DNA from: Pseudoalteromonas sp. SMS1 | GTDB lineage: Bacteria > Pseudomonadota > Gammaproteobacteria > Enterobacterales > Alteromonadaceae | Direction: 5' to 3' | DNA length: 64,000 nt | Assembly: GCF_021530565.1 (NCBI RefSeq) | Contig: NZ_JAKGBI010000014.1 | Coordinates: 62,001-126,000, forward strand | In this document: positions 35,605-45,847 of the stretch, piece after piece | Layout: the number at the start of each line of letters is the position of its first letter | Position numbering within the stretch: position 1 is the first letter of the stretch | Position numbers and translations under genes: made by a program | The notes under the pieces: model-generated | The model's database searches: none | Told to the model about the DNA's origin: nothing | Seen by the model: the letters and a program-made list of their open reading frames with translations, nothing else

Positions 35605-37353
35605 TTGTTGAAAATCTTGAAAAACTTTAGGCTACGTTATGTGTTGGCCATTTCTATTATGGCGATTTTGATTACAACGACCATGGTTACTATGCAGGTT
35701 TTATTATCCCAGCAAGCAATTAGTGCGAATGTAATCAACACCGCGGGTATGCAAAGGATGCTGTCTCAAAAGGCGGCTTTGTTGCTTGGGAATGAATTTA
35801 TTCGTGAGCAAACAGGGCAGCTATCACGCGAGCAGGCGTTTTTAGAAACACTCGAGCACATGCGCGCAAACCATGCGTTTTTAGTCGCAAAAAAAACAGA
35901 TGGATACGCCCACCTGTCACCAGCCTTGGTGGCATTTTACTTTCATGAGCCTGTTAACTTAGAGGCCCAAGTAAACAACTATCTTACGATGTTGCAAGCA
36001 GCGCACAATCAAGTATTGGCCAATCAATTGAATATTGAAACACTTGAGGAAGTCAATGCCCAGTCGCAACTACTTTTACAGGTTTTGGACCAAGCTGTCT
36101 CATTACATGAAGCGTTTGCCACCGATAAAGTGAACACTTTACAAAATGTCGAACTGCTTATCTGGATACTTGGATTGTTAATCTTAGCCATTGAAGTGCG
36201 TTGGATTTTTTATCCAATGGAAATCAGTATTAAAAACAAAATCAGCCACCTTCAACGTATGCGTCAAGAGTCTAATCGTTTAAAACATAGCAAAGGTGAG
36301 TTTCTTGCCCGCGCAAGTCATGAAATGCGCACACCATTACAAGCTATTCTAGGGTATTTGCATTTATATCGTGAGACTAAACACCAGTCGCACTTAGATA
36401 TTGTTAGCCAAAGTGCACAACAACTCCATATTTTGCTGTCATCTATTGATGATTATAATGCGTTATCCGAGCAGAAAAATATTAAGCTTGAAAATAAAGT
36501 AGCGCGACTGCTGGATACTTTGACTTTGCCGATTTCAACTTACGAGGGCGCGGCGAAAAATAAACATTTAGACTTTCGGCGTGAACTCGGTAGTGAGTTG
36601 GAACAAGTGGTTGAGTGCGATCATAACCGTATAGCGTGGCTGGTAGAGGAGTTATTGAATAATGCGGTTAAATTTACCGAACATGGTTCAGTGAACGTCG
36701 TTGCCCACGGTGTGTTTGGGGTCAATGAACGGGCCAGCTTTGTGTGTGAAATATCCGATACCGGCCCTGGTATTGCGAGTATTCAAGCGTATGAAAAAGA
36801 AAACAAAAACTATCAAGGTATGCAGTTGGGTTTGGCTCGTGCGCGATTATTGGTGAGTATGATGGGCGGACAGTTGATGTTTAGCGACTGTGAACCCCGC
36901 GGAACAAAGGTCAGGTTGGAGTTGCCGGTTAACCTGATATTGCAAAAAAGGGCCTCTTTTTACCAACAGGATGCGACACAAAAAGTGCTGCTTGTTGAAG
37001 ACAACCTACTGAATGCTCGGATAGTCATCTCGATGCTTGAAAAGCTGAAACTCAGTGTGGTGCACACAATAAATGGCCAAGAAGCGATCAGTGCATTACA
37101 AAATGAAGAGTTTTCTTTGGTGATTATGGACTTGAATATGCCAATTATGGACGGCTTTTTAGCGATTAAATTAATCCGGCAATCGTTGGGGTTAGAGTTA
37201 CCAATATTAGTATTGACGGCTAATACATCCGAGCAATCCATTGCCAGGGTTTACGAGTTAGGGGCAAATACACATTTATTCAAACCTGTTGATTTTGCAG
37301 CACTTCAGGAAAAAGTCGAAGTGCTGCTAATACCAACGGCACTCAGTGAGTAA
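35605..37353 (+). CDS. Hybrid sensor histidine kinase with PilJ-type N-terminal sensor
   Basis: A 582-residue membrane kinase. TM1 (about 10-32) and TM2 (about 183-203) flank a periplasmic four-helix domain with NTAGMQRMLSQKAALL (about 45-60), the signature of the PilJ/NarX-like type IV pili methyl-accepting N-terminal module. HisKA has SHEMRTPLQAILG (phospho-His 239); the ATPase has LLNNAVKFTEHG and ISDTGPGIAS. A C-terminal receiver has LLVEDNLLNARIV and DLNMPIMDG (phospho-Asp 509). No HAMP or HPt domain is evident. The start is TTG, well placed after AGGGAG; no ATG fits. No partner regulator is adjacent. The 3' end overlaps the convergent gene by 11 bp. Confidence 0.9.
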   Translation: MLKILKNFRLRYVLAISIMAILITTTMVTMQVLLSQQAISANVINTAGMQRMLSQKAALLLGNEFIREQTGQLSREQAFLETLEHMRANHAFLVAKKTDGYAHLSPALVAFYFHEPVNLEAQVNNYLTMLQAAHNQVLANQLNIETLEEVNAQSQLLLQVLDQAVSLHEAFATDKVNTLQNVELLIWILGLLILAIEVRWIFYPMEISIKNKISHLQRMRQESNRLKHSKGEFLARASHEMRTPLQAILGYLHLYRETKHQSHLDIVSQSAQQLHILLSSIDDYNALSEQKNIKLENKVARLLDTLTLPISTYEGAAKNKHLDFRRELGSELEQVVECDHNRIAWLVEELLNNAVKFTEHGSVNVVAHGVFGVNERASFVCEISDTGPGIASIQAYEKENKNYQGMQLGLARARLLVSMMGGQLMFSDCEPRGTKVRLELPVNLILQKRASFYQQDATQKVLLVEDNLLNARIVISMLEKLKLSVVHTINGQEAISALQNEEFSLVIMDLNMPIMDGFLAIKLIRQSLGLELPILVLTANTSEQSIARVYELGANTHLFKPVDFAALQEKVEVLLIPTALSE

Positions 37354-37954
37354 CTTTAATGTTGCCAACACCAACATCGATCTCCAATGCGTACTGGCCT
37401 GCGCCTTTGTATTTTGTCTTTGAACCAACCATGGATTGTTCATACGTTGATTTACCAGCAAAGTGCGTGAGTTTAGTTTTACCAACACCAGACTCTAAAT
37501 CGATGCTTTGATAGTCACTCAGTGCACTTTGGATTTTGACATTGCCGACACCCACTTCTATTTCAGCGTGATTACGTAGTGTGTCAATATTGATATTACC
37601 AACACCGAGCTCCGCTTCTAAAGCCAGTGAGCTGGGCAGTTTTATATGCCAAACTTGGTCAACATCCTTCTCATCGATGGTGAGATAAAGCGCCTTGCTA
37701 TGCTGTTTTTGCTCGAGTTGAATGGCGCTGAGTTCCGTATTGCCAAACCAGCTCTGATCATTTTCACGCAATTCGATCTCAACGTGAATATACTCGCCTT
37801 CATAGGTTTCGACAGTGAGTTTGCCTACTGGAAATGAAATCTCCAAAGTTTGATGGGGTGTAGCAGAAAACTGCTCTTTAATGGTGTGAGCTTGCTCGGC
37901 TTGGGCTTGCCAAGCGAGGCTCAAAGATAAGGGCAACCACAGTAATTTACGCAT
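37343..37954 (-). CDS. Exported DUF4097-like beta-repeat protein
   Basis: A 203-residue protein with a signal peptide (cleavage probably after QAQA, residue 19). The mature part is a run of short beta strands with GVGN/GVGK turns recurring four times (LGVGNINID, VGVGNVKIQ, SGVGKTKLT, VGVGNIKVTH; about 115-203), the pattern of DUF4097/DUF2807 putative autotransporter-adhesin-like beta helices. Function unknown; such proteins are often periplasmic or surface-exposed. It converges on and overlaps the histidine kinase gene by 11 bp, so the pair may affect each other's 3' ends. Confidence 0.72.
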   Translation of the reverse strand: MRKLLWLPLSLSLAWQAQAEQAHTIKEQFSATPHQTLEISFPVGKLTVETYEGEYIHVEIELRENDQSWFGNTELSAIQLEQKQHSKALYLTIDEKDVDQVWHIKLPSSLALEAELGVGNINIDTLRNHAEIEVGVGNVKIQSALSDYQSIDLESGVGKTKLTHFAGKSTYEQSMVGSKTKYKGAGQYALEIDVGVGNIKVTH

Positions 37955-38082
37955 AAAAACGTCCTTTCATATTGCATGGATATACTAATTGGTCGCACAC
38001 AATGTGCAAAAGGTTTAAAAATAAAACTGACGTGAATAGTCAGGTGCTAAGCGCACCTGAAAAAACGCGTTTATGGAGGAGG

Positions 38083-38961
38083 TTATTGCCTTTTTACGGT
38101 AAACCCTTGCGCTTGTAAGCCTGCTATGATGCCGTGTTCTAAGGGTAAATGGAGTGCACCAACAGCAATGAAATGCGATTCTTCAGCCATTGCTGGCGCG
38201 AGTGTTTTAATCCAGGCATGGTTGCGCTCTACAAGTAATATTTGCTCTGCAAGACGCGCATATTGGGTATCATCAAAACTCAACTTGTAGTACTTTTTCA
38301 AACGGGCGTCATCTCCGGTTTTCCAAGCGCCGATCATGTCATTGATAAAGCTTTTGGCATCCGCCATTTGCGCTAAAGTTTGGCCCATCATTTCATCGCT
38401 CATTGTCGAAACTTTACTGAACATTGAGAGCTGTTGTTCAAATGTTTCGAGTGCTTTGATTGGCTTGTTGAGCTGCTTGGCGTAGGCAATCACTTGTTTA
38501 TCAATACCAAACTCATCACTGTAACCTGCTTTTTGGTATTCAAGTTGGATCATTGTGAGCATCACCATCCAAACCGGTTGACCACGAAACAAGTCAATGT
38601 TGATCCCGCGTTTGGTAAAGTAAGCTTGAAGCTGCTTGTACACAGAAGGAGAGAGTGCTTCTTGCAGTGGTATGTTTTGGGAGCTTGCAATAAAGTGGGC
38701 AACTTTACGCTGCATATCGAGGGGAGATAGAGCATTTATATCTAACTCTACCACAGTGTATTTTGACTGGTGAATGGCATTTTTAATGAATTTAGGAAGG
38801 CCTTCCATACTTTTATCACCCACATGGACAGTGCCGAATATATACGATGTCACGCCATTTTTCTCTACGCTCCAAAGTGCGGGCGCGGCTTGACTGAATG
38901 CGCTTAGGCACAGCGCGATAAGTATGAATAGGCTTTGAAACGTGGCTAATTTTAGTTTCAC
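38083..38961 (-). CDS. TraB/GumN-family protein
   Basis: A 292-residue exported protein with a signal peptide (to about residue 25, SQAAPALW). The TraB/GumN/TIKI fold is marked by SYIFGTVHVGD (about 39-49), a central VVELDINAL strand (about 70-78) and the C-terminal HFIAVGALHLPLEHG (about 264-278). The glutamate and histidine residues fit the proposed metalloprotease site of this superfamily. Its bacterial role is not established; it is not conjugation TraB. It is a single gene with no clear partner. Confidence 0.85.
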   Translation of the reverse strand: MKLKLATFQSLFILIALCLSAFSQAAPALWSVEKNGVTSYIFGTVHVGDKSMEGLPKFIKNAIHQSKYTVVELDINALSPLDMQRKVAHFIASSQNIPLQEALSPSVYKQLQAYFTKRGINIDLFRGQPVWMVMLTMIQLEYQKAGYSDEFGIDKQVIAYAKQLNKPIKALETFEQQLSMFSKVSTMSDEMMGQTLAQMADAKSFINDMIGAWKTGDDARLKKYYKLSFDDTQYARLAEQILLVERNHAWIKTLAPAMAEESHFIAVGALHLPLEHGIIAGLQAQGFTVKRQ

Positions 38962-39194
38962 AATGGGTTCCTTATTGAGGTTTGAATAAACATCATAATC
39001 AAATCAGGATGTAAATCACAAAAATTTAATAATCAAAAATGTCATGCATAAAGTTGTTTTTTATTCAGGCATGAATTGACTCTAGATGGTAGTTTTTTTA
39101 AAAGTTTGGAATATATTTTCTTATTTTGATTATTTTTGGGTTTTATATTTCTTTGTTTTAGGTTTTTGCTTTTAATAAAGCATAGATTTTATGG

Positions 39195-39223
39195 TTGACT
39201 TGGTGGCATGCGCGGGTTACTAA
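39195..39223 (+). promoter_or_regulatory. Probable promoter of the ilvGMEDA operon
   Basis: TTGACT (39195-39200) and TACTAA (39218-39223) are 17 bp apart, about 80 bp before the leader-peptide ATG. The -10 is weak. The 340-bp region between the TraB/GumN gene and the leader peptide otherwise is AT-rich and shows no gene. Confidence 0.5.
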
Positions 39224-39300
39224 TAGAATAAGAACGGGCACACAGACTTTAGGCCCAATATTGTTTAGCAGTACAGACTAAGAAATTAGGTTAAGAATTT

Positions 39301-39372
39301 ATGTTACATACAGCAACTCTACTAGTCGTGATTATCAACGTGGTGATTATTATTACCGCGGGGGCTGGTTAG
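39301..39372 (+). CDS. ilvL: ilv operon leader peptide
   Basis: A 23-residue peptide, MLHTATLLVVIINVVIIITA plus GAG and a stop. Twelve of 23 residues are Leu, Val or Ile, in the runs LLVVII and VVIII. It sits between a promoter and the ilvG attenuator. Ribosome stalling at these codons when branched-chain aminoacyl-tRNAs are scarce should allow transcription into ilvG, as in E. coli. AGG lies about 8 nt before the ATG. Its sequence differs from the E. coli IlvL but the composition and place are decisive. Confidence 0.92.
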   Translation: MLHTATLLVVIINVVIIITAGAG

Positions 39373-39393
39373 TGCTGTAAGAAAATAACAGCT

Positions 39394-39436
39394 AAGAGCC
39401 CCCCGCACTGAAAAGTTCGGGGGGCTCTTTCGTTTT
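39394..39436 (+). terminator. ilvGMEDA attenuator
   Basis: AAGAGCCCCCCG (39394-39405) and CGGGGGGCTCTT (39418-39429) form a perfect 12-bp stem with a 12-nt loop, followed by TTCGTTTT. It lies 22 bp after the leader-peptide stop and 27 bp before ilvG, the expected attenuator position. Confidence 0.93.
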
Positions 39437-39462
39437 AGGGCTAAAAAACAGAGCAAAGGGCA

Positions 39463-41124
39463 ATGAGCAAAACAATGACAGGCGCACAAATGGTAATAGA
39501 CATCCTTGTAAAGCAGGGTGTTACAGACGTATTTGGTTATCCCGGTGGTGCGATTATGCCGATTTACGATGCATTGTATGGTGCGCCGCTCAAGCATTAT
39601 CTGACTCGACATGAACAGGGAGCGGGGTTTGCTGCCGTGGGGTATGCACGCAGTACAGGTAAACTTGGGGTATGTTTTGCGACGTCAGGACCTGGGGCGA
39701 CTAACCTCGTGACCTCATTGGCCGATGCGATGATGGATTCAGTTCCCTTGCTGGCAATCACAGGGCAGGTACCGACTGCGGCAATAGGCTCAGACGCATT
39801 TCAGGAGGTGGACGTACTCGGGATGTCACTGTCTTGTACCAAGCATAGCTTTATGGTTGAGCGAGCAGAAGATTTGGCTGAAGTGTTACAGCAAGCAATG
39901 CACCTAGCGACATCGGGCAGACCAGGACCTGTTTTGGTTGATATCCCGAAAGATATCCAACAGGGCCAAGTTCCTTTCATGCCATGGCTGGCGGATTCAC
40001 AGACGAGTGAACACACCTCTATGGATGAATTAGAGGTGGCAAATAGACTTTTAAAAGCTGCACAAAGGCCGATTGCATATGTGGGAGGTGGTGTACAAAG
40101 TGCGGATGCACAAGACGAGTTGATGGCATTTTTGGCACGTACGCAAATGCCCGCGGTATCTACCTTGAAAGCGTTAGGTAGCGTGTTACCCGAATATGAA
40201 TATGAGTTAGGCATGTTGGGCATGCATGGCACAAAAGCAGCCAATTTAGCTGTACAAGAATGTGATCTACTCGTCTGTATCGGGGCGAGGTTTGATGATC
40301 GTGTGACCGGAAACCTAGCAAAATTTGCGGCGAAAGCGAAAGTGATTCATTTGGATATCGATGCAGCTGAAGTTGGTAAGAGAAAGCCTGCTGCGGCATC
40401 ACTGATAGCAGATTTAAAAATCTCGTTGCCCCAACTTGATGGGTGCACAACAGCACTGCCTTGGCGGGAACATGTAAGCCAAATGAAACGCGACTATGCG
40501 TGGCGATATGACTACCCCGGTGAAAAGGTTTTTGCGCCTTATTTATTAAACAAGTTAAGCCGTGACATGCCCAAGCAAACGGTTGTGTGCTGTGATGTGG
40601 GCCAGCATCAGATGTGGGTTGCGCAGCATATGAAGTTCAGCCACCCAAGCAATCATTTAAGTAGTGGGGGCGCTGGCACGATGGGGTTTGGCCTACCGGC
40701 AGCAATTGGCGCTCAGATAGCACGCCCACACGATACGGTTATTACTGTATCTGGTGATGGTTCAATCATGATGAACATCCAAGAGCTGGCGACGATCCGC
40801 AGAAACAACTTACCAGTCAAAATTGTTATTTTAGATAATCAAAGGTTAGGCATGGTAAGGCAGTGGCAGGAGCTCTTTTTTGCGGGACGTTATAGCGAAA
40901 CAAACTTATCTGATAACCCAGATTTTGTGCAACTTGCTGCTGTGTTTGGGATCCCAGGTCAGACCATAACACATGCCTCAGAAGTGGATGAGGCAATCAA
41001 TAAATTAGTATCCAGTGAAGGACCTTACATTTTACATGCCTGTATTGATGATAAAGAAAATGTTTGGCCTCTTGTTCCGCCGGGTGCGGCAAACGATGAA
41101 ATGATAACGGAGAACACTCAATGA
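39463..41124 (+). CDS. ilvG: Acetolactate synthase II large subunit
   Basis: A 553-residue thiamine diphosphate enzyme that makes acetolactate and acetohydroxybutyrate, the first common step of branched-chain amino acid synthesis. [16 protein letters not shown] (about 23-38), [14 protein letters not shown] (catalytic Glu near 48), [15 protein letters not shown] and the ThDP motif [15 protein letters not shown] (about 432-446) are present. The reading frame is intact, unlike the frameshifted ilvG of E. coli K-12. It overlaps ilvM by 4 bp. Confidence 0.96.
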   Translation: MSKTMTGAQMVIDILVKQGVTDVFGYPGGAIMPIYDALYGAPLKHYLTRHEQGAGFAAVGYARSTGKLGVCFATSGPGATNLVTSLADAMMDSVPLLAITGQVPTAAIGSDAFQEVDVLGMSLSCTKHSFMVERAEDLAEVLQQAMHLATSGRPGPVLVDIPKDIQQGQVPFMPWLADSQTSEHTSMDELEVANRLLKAAQRPIAYVGGGVQSADAQDELMAFLARTQMPAVSTLKALGSVLPEYEYELGMLGMHGTKAANLAVQECDLLVCIGARFDDRVTGNLAKFAAKAKVIHLDIDAAEVGKRKPAAASLIADLKISLPQLDGCTTALPWREHVSQMKRDYAWRYDYPGEKVFAPYLLNKLSRDMPKQTVVCCDVGQHQMWVAQHMKFSHPSNHLSSGGAGTMGFGLPAAIGAQIARPHDTVITVSGDGSIMMNIQELATIRRNNLPVKIVILDNQRLGMVRQWQELFFAGRYSETNLSDNPDFVQLAAVFGIPGQTITHASEVDEAINKLVSSEGPYILHACIDDKENVWPLVPPGAANDEMITENTQ

Positions 41125-41363
41125 AACATCAATTAACTGTGGCTGTAAAAAATCAAAGCGTCGCTGTCGAGCGTTTTCTGCGTGTGGCACGCCACAGAGG
41201 ATTTCGTCTAATGCAATTGCAGCTAGAAGGTCAAGATGAACTGTTTCACGTCAAAATGACCGTGGATAGTGACAAGCCGATCTATCTATTAACATCACAA
41301 TTAAATAAGCTAGTAGATGTGCAATCAGTTGATTTGCACACATTACAGCAGCAGGCAATATAA
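41121..41363 (+). CDS. ilvM: Acetolactate synthase II small subunit (ACT domain)
   Basis: An 80-residue ACT-domain regulatory subunit. The sequence has [20 protein letters not shown] (about 4-23) and a pattern of beta-alpha-beta-beta-alpha; the length matches IlvM, not the longer valine-sensitive IlvN/IlvH. The start overlaps the ilvG stop by ATGA, ensuring balanced synthesis of the two subunits. Confidence 0.93.
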   Translation: MKHQLTVAVKNQSVAVERFLRVARHRGFRLMQLQLEGQDELFHVKMTVDSDKPIYLLTSQLNKLVDVQSVDLHTLQQQAI

Positions 41364-41384
41364 CAATATTAAGGTTTTAAAATA

Positions 41385-42308
41385 ATGACACAAACTTCAG
41401 AATTTATTTGGCACAACGGTGAAATGATCCCTTACCAACAAGCAACGACACATGTATTGAGCCATGCGTTGCACTATGGTAGCTCGGTCTTTGAAGGGAT
41501 CCGTGCCTATGACACGCCGAATGGACCGGCTATTTTTAGGTTAGATGATCACATTCAACGATTATTTGATTCAGCAAAAATCTACCGTATGGAAATTCCT
41601 TACAGCAAAGCAGAGATCATGGCGGCATGTAAGCAAGCGGTAAAAGAAAACGGTTTCACGAATGCATACCTTCGTCCGTTTGCATTTTTAGGTCACGTAG
41701 GGCTCGGCCTCAATCCGAAATCTCACCTTGCAGATGTCACCGTGGCAGCCATGGAATGGGGTGCGTATTTAGGCGATGAAAGCCTCGCTGAGGGTGTAGA
41801 TGTATGTGTGTCTTCTTGGAGTCGTTTAGCGCCGAATACGATGCCAACTGCAGCGAAAGCGGGAGGAAATTATCTATCTTCGCAACTTATCTCCGGAGAA
41901 GCAAAGCGCAATGGTTATGTTGAAGGTATTGCACTGGATGTCAATGGGTACCTCAGTGAGGGCGCTGGTGAAAACCTCTTTGTGGTAAGAAAAGGGGTGC
42001 TTTATACCCCACCTACAACAGCGTGTATTTTACCTGGTTTAACACGCGATACGATTATTCATTTAGCCCAAGCGCGTGGTTATGAAGTACGTGAAGAGCC
42101 TATCGCAAGAGAAGCGTTATACCTTGCGGATGAATTTTTCATGGTTGGAACTGCCGCGGAAGTTGTACCCGTACGAAGCGTTGACCAGATCCAAGTCGGA
42201 GAAGGCAAACGTGGGCCAATTACGGCGGAGCTTCAGCAAGCTTACTTTGATTTAGTGAAAGGTCAGGCTGACGATCCGAATGGTTGGCTAGATTTCGTAA
42301 ATAACTAA
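41385..42308 (+). CDS. ilvE: Branched-chain amino acid aminotransferase
   Basis: A 307-residue fold-type IV PLP transaminase for the last step of Val, Leu and Ile synthesis. LHYGSSVFEGIRAY (about 29-42), RLDDHIQRL, the PLP lysine in TAAKAGGNYLSSQL (about 156-169) and EGAGENLFVVRKG (about 190-202) are typical. 21 bp after ilvM. A 15-base palindrome AGCCGTTTAACGGCT (42348-42362) in the ilvE-ilvD gap could modulate expression of the later genes but lacks a T-run. Confidence 0.96.
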   Translation: MTQTSEFIWHNGEMIPYQQATTHVLSHALHYGSSVFEGIRAYDTPNGPAIFRLDDHIQRLFDSAKIYRMEIPYSKAEIMAACKQAVKENGFTNAYLRPFAFLGHVGLGLNPKSHLADVTVAAMEWGAYLGDESLAEGVDVCVSSWSRLAPNTMPTAAKAGGNYLSSQLISGEAKRNGYVEGIALDVNGYLSEGAGENLFVVRKGVLYTPPTTACILPGLTRDTIIHLAQARGYEVREEPIAREALYLADEFFMVGTAAEVVPVRSVDQIQVGEGKRGPITAELQQAYFDLVKGQADDPNGWLDFVNN

Positions 42309-42386
42309 ACCATACGCACAGTATCGATATTTTTGGGAATGAGGAAAAGCCGTTTAACGGCTAATAAAATAGGTTAAGGGGTCAAC

Positions 42387-44243
42387 ATGGCTAAGTTACG
42401 CAGTAAAACTACAACAGAAGGTCGTCAACGTGCTGGAGCGCGTGCGTTATGGCGTGCAACAGGAATGACAGATGAAGATTTTCATAAGCCGATCATTGCG
42501 GTAGTAAATTCATACACACAGTTTGTGCCTGGCCATGTTCACCTTAACCAACTGAGCGAGCTGATGGCTGAAGCTATCAGTGAGGCAGGTGGCGTTCCAA
42601 GAGAGTTCAACACCATCGCCATCGACGATGGTATAGCGATGGGGCATGGCGGTATGTTGTACTCATTGCCTTCACGTGACCTGATCGCAGATTCTGTGGA
42701 GTATATGGTTAATGCACACTGTGCGGATGCCATGGTATGTATATCAAACTGTGACAAGATAACCCCTGGTATGTTGCTGGCGGCGCTTCGTCTCAATATT
42801 CCCGTGATTTTTGTTTCGGGTGGTCCGATGGAAGCAGGCAAGACACGTCTTGCTGATATCGAACTGAAACTCGATTTGGTTGACGCCATGGTTAAAGGGG
42901 CGGACCCCTCTGTGAGCGATGAGGACTCAGATCAAGTTGAGCGTTCAGCCTGTCCAACATGTGGCTCGTGCTCGGGTATGTTTACAGCAAATTCAATGAA
43001 CTGTTTGCTGGAGTCTCTTGGCTTAGCGCTGCCTGGCAATGGAACGACCTTGGCAACACACAAAGATCGTCGTCAATTATATGATGGCGCTGCGAAACGC
43101 ATCATGGCGTTATGCGATGAATATTATCGTCAAGATAATGAGGCGGTACTACCACGTAACATCGCGAATAAGGCCGCATTTACCAATGCGATGACATTAG
43201 ACATCGCGATGGGGGGGTCATCCAATACAGTGCTCCACATACTGGCGGCAGCGCAAGAAGCCGGTGTCGACTTTGATATGGATGACATCGACCAACTATC
43301 ACGCCAAACGCCGTTTCTCTGTAAAGTGGCACCCGCTACACAACAATATCATATTGAAGATGTACACCGAGCTGGTGGCATCATGGCGATTCTCAATGAA
43401 CTGGCAAAAGCAGGTAAACTGGACTTGAACGTTGGTCATGTTGCAGGGGGCACGCTGGGGGAAGTGATCCGTCGTTGGGATGCTACCGATGCGAGTAATC
43501 AACGCGCACAGACTTTTTATCGTGCTGGCCCAGCAGGCATTCGCACCACGCAAGCGATGAGTCAAGAATGCCGTTGGGATGAGCTAGACTTGGACCGTGA
43601 AGGCGGCTGTATTCGCAGCGTTGAGCATGCCTTTCGTCAAGATGGCGGACTTGCGGTACTCACGGGCAACCTAGCACCAGATGGCTGTATTGTAAAAAGC
43701 GCGGGGGTGGTTGATGAGATGCTGCAATTTACAGGACCTGCTGTGGTGTATGAATCACAAGATGATGCGGTTGAAGGGATTTTAGGGGGCGAAGTTAAAA
43801 AGGGTGATGTGGTTATCATTCGTTACGAAGGGCCTAAAGGTGGGCCGGGGATGCAAGAGATGCTTTATCCGACCAGTTATCTCAAATCGATGGGTTTAGA
43901 TAAAGATTGTGCACTGCTCACCGATGGACGTTTTTCTGGTGGTACCTCTGGTTTATCTATTGGGCATGCTTCTCCGGAAGCGGCAAGTGGTGGCACTTTG
44001 GCGCTCATTGAAAATGGGGACCTAGTTGCAATAGACATTCATGCTCGCTCTATTGATGTGTTACTTGATGACACTGAACTGACACTGCGTAAAGAAAAAC
44101 AATTGGCACGTGGCAAAGCGGCATTCAAACCACGTAATCGTGAGCGGGTTGTCTCTTATGCACTGAAAGCGTATGCATTGCTTGCGACCAGTGCGGATAA
44201 AGGGGCTGTACGCGATCTGGCAAAATTAGAGGAGCTCGGTTAG
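42387..44243 (+). CDS. ilvD: Dihydroxy-acid dehydratase
   Basis: A 618-residue Fe-S dehydratase of the IlvD/Edd family. Cluster cysteines are in [11 protein letters not shown] (about 119-129) and [14 protein letters not shown] (about 193-206), fitting the [2Fe-2S] class of E. coli Ilv[20 protein letters not shown] (about 516-534) is the catalytic-loop signature. Length is normal. The enzyme is usually sensitive to oxygen. It is 2 bp before ilvA. Confidence 0.97.
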   Translation: MAKLRSKTTTEGRQRAGARALWRATGMTDEDFHKPIIAVVNSYTQFVPGHVHLNQLSELMAEAISEAGGVPREFNTIAIDDGIAMGHGGMLYSLPSRDLIADSVEYMVNAHCADAMVCISNCDKITPGMLLAALRLNIPVIFVSGGPMEAGKTRLADIELKLDLVDAMVKGADPSVSDEDSDQVERSACPTCGSCSGMFTANSMNCLLESLGLALPGNGTTLATHKDRRQLYDGAAKRIMALCDEYYRQDNEAVLPRNIANKAAFTNAMTLDIAMGGSSNTVLHILAAAQEAGVDFDMDDIDQLSRQTPFLCKVAPATQQYHIEDVHRAGGIMAILNELAKAGKLDLNVGHVAGGTLGEVIRRWDATDASNQRAQTFYRAGPAGIRTTQAMSQECRWDELDLDREGGCIRSVEHAFRQDGGLAVLTGNLAPDGCIVKSAGVVDEMLQFTGPAVVYESQDDAVEGILGGEVKKGDVVIIRYEGPKGGPGMQEMLYPTSYLKSMGLDKDCALLTDGRFSGGTSGLSIGHASPEAASGGTLALIENGDLVAIDIHARSIDVLLDDTELTLRKEKQLARGKAAFKPRNRERVVSYALKAYALLATSADKGAVRDLAKLEELG

Positions 44244-44245
44244 CG

Positions 44246-45787
44246 ATGGTGGCACAGGAGCTAGACTATTTCAGAGCCATCATTCAAGCAAATATGGCGC
44301 CTTTGGTGAGACATACGGAAGTAAGTAGTTTAACTGGACTGTCAAAAAAATTAGCGAATCAAGTCTGGCTGAAACGTGAAGATCAGCAGCCAGTATACTC
44401 GTTTAAGTTGCGTGGTGCTTTTAACAAATTGCGCAAGCTACCTGAGCATGCTCACGTGTTTACTGCATCAGCTGGAAATCATGCTCAAGGTGTGGCGCTA
44501 AGTGCGGCCCATCTCGGACACAAAGCAACCATTGTTATGCCGGTGACCACACCCGAAATCAAGGTCAATGCGGTCCGAAACTTAGGCGGGCATGTGGTAT
44601 TGCATGGTCATCATTTTGATGCAGCGAACAGCTATGCCCAAGCATTATGCGAGCGCGAGTCAGGGGTATTTGTGCCCCCGTTTGATGACAAAGATGTCAT
44701 TGTCGGACAGGGCACCGTGGCGCGTGAAATGATGCAACAGCTGGATAAGTTAGATGCGGTATTTATTCCAGTTGGTGGGGGAGGTTTGTTGGCTGGGATG
44801 GCGGTATACATCAAGTCTTTGCGCCCTGATATTCGCATCGTAGGAGTGGAGGCGGTAGAAAGTGCTTGCCTACATGCGGCGATGCAAGCAGGGCAACCTG
44901 TTGAGCTAGCGCAAGTGGGCAGTTTCGCAGATGGCATAGCCGTGAAAAAAATAGGCGAAGAAACTTTCCGTTTAGCACAAACATACTGTGATGAGGTTGT
45001 GGTGGTCTCTACGGATGAAATTTGTGCTGCGGTGCAAGATATTTTTGTAGAAACCCGCGCAATTGCTGAGCCGTCTGGTGCGGTCGCATTGGCTGGTTTA
45101 AAAAAGTGGTGCGAGCACAATAAAGCACAAGGACTGTCATTGGCTGCTGTGCTATCTGGTGCGAATTTGAACTTTGATAGGCTACGCTATATTGCTGAAA
45201 GGACAGCACTAGGTGCGAAAAGTGAGGCGTTATTTGGTGTAACCATTGATGAACAAAAGGGCAGTTTCAAGCAATTTTGCCAAATGCTTGGTGGCAGGTC
45301 TATCACAGAATTTAACTACCGTTATGCTGGTGGGAGTGAAGCGCAAATATTTGTCGGCGTTGGACTGCGAGGTGGAGAAGAGGAACAATATGAGCTGCAA
45401 GCCGATTTGGCAGACAATGGCTACACGTTTACAGATCTCTCCGACAATGAACTTGCCAAGCTCCATATCCGGTATATGGTTGGCGGCAAGCCGCCAGTCG
45501 CACTGGAAGAACGTTTGTTACGTTTTGAGTTTCCAGAGTACCCTGGGGCACTGCTTCGCTTCCTAGAAACATTGGGGAGCGAGTGGAATATTACCTTGTT
45601 TCATTACCGAAATCATGGCGCTGCGAAAGGCCAAGTACTGGCTGGATTTCAAATGGGCGCGAAGGAGTGTCCTAAGTTTGAAGAGCACTTAGCACGACTT
45701 GGATATAGCTATCAGGATGAGACAAATAACCCGTGTTTTGCTCAGTATTTGCAATCTAGTGAGGAATATACTCGTAAAGTAGGGTAA
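44246..45787 (+). CDS. ilvA: Threonine ammonia-lyase, biosynthetic
   Basis: A 513-residue PLP enzyme making 2-oxobutanoate from threonine, committing to isoleucine. The PLP lysine is in YSFKLRGAFNKL (about 50-61), SAGNHAQGVAL (about 76-86) and VGGGGLLAG (about 174-182) surround the cofactor. Two C-terminal ACT-like domains (about 330-510) indicate isoleucine feedback and valine activation. This is the last gene of ilvGMEDA; ilvC and ilvY are not in the window. Confidence 0.96.
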   Translation: MVAQELDYFRAIIQANMAPLVRHTEVSSLTGLSKKLANQVWLKREDQQPVYSFKLRGAFNKLRKLPEHAHVFTASAGNHAQGVALSAAHLGHKATIVMPVTTPEIKVNAVRNLGGHVVLHGHHFDAANSYAQALCERESGVFVPPFDDKDVIVGQGTVAREMMQQLDKLDAVFIPVGGGGLLAGMAVYIKSLRPDIRIVGVEAVESACLHAAMQAGQPVELAQVGSFADGIAVKKIGEETFRLAQTYCDEVVVVSTDEICAAVQDIFVETRAIAEPSGAVALAGLKKWCEHNKAQGLSLAAVLSGANLNFDRLRYIAERTALGAKSEALFGVTIDEQKGSFKQFCQMLGGRSITEFNYRYAGGSEAQIFVGVGLRGGEEEQYELQADLADNGYTFTDLSDNELAKLHIRYMVGGKPPVALEERLLRFEFPEYPGALLRFLETLGSEWNITLFHYRNHGAAKGQVLAGFQMGAKECPKFEEHLARLGYSYQDETNNPCFAQYLQSSEEYTRKVG

Positions 45788-45847
45788 GGCGCTTTTCAAT
45801 CGGTGTTTCGGCTTCTATAGTGTGGGTATGTATTCAAAGGACTGCCT

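Noticed and set aside
39463-41124. ilvB or ilvI instead of ilvG
   Set aside because: The short IlvM-type partner, the leader peptide and the GMEDA order identify isozyme II.
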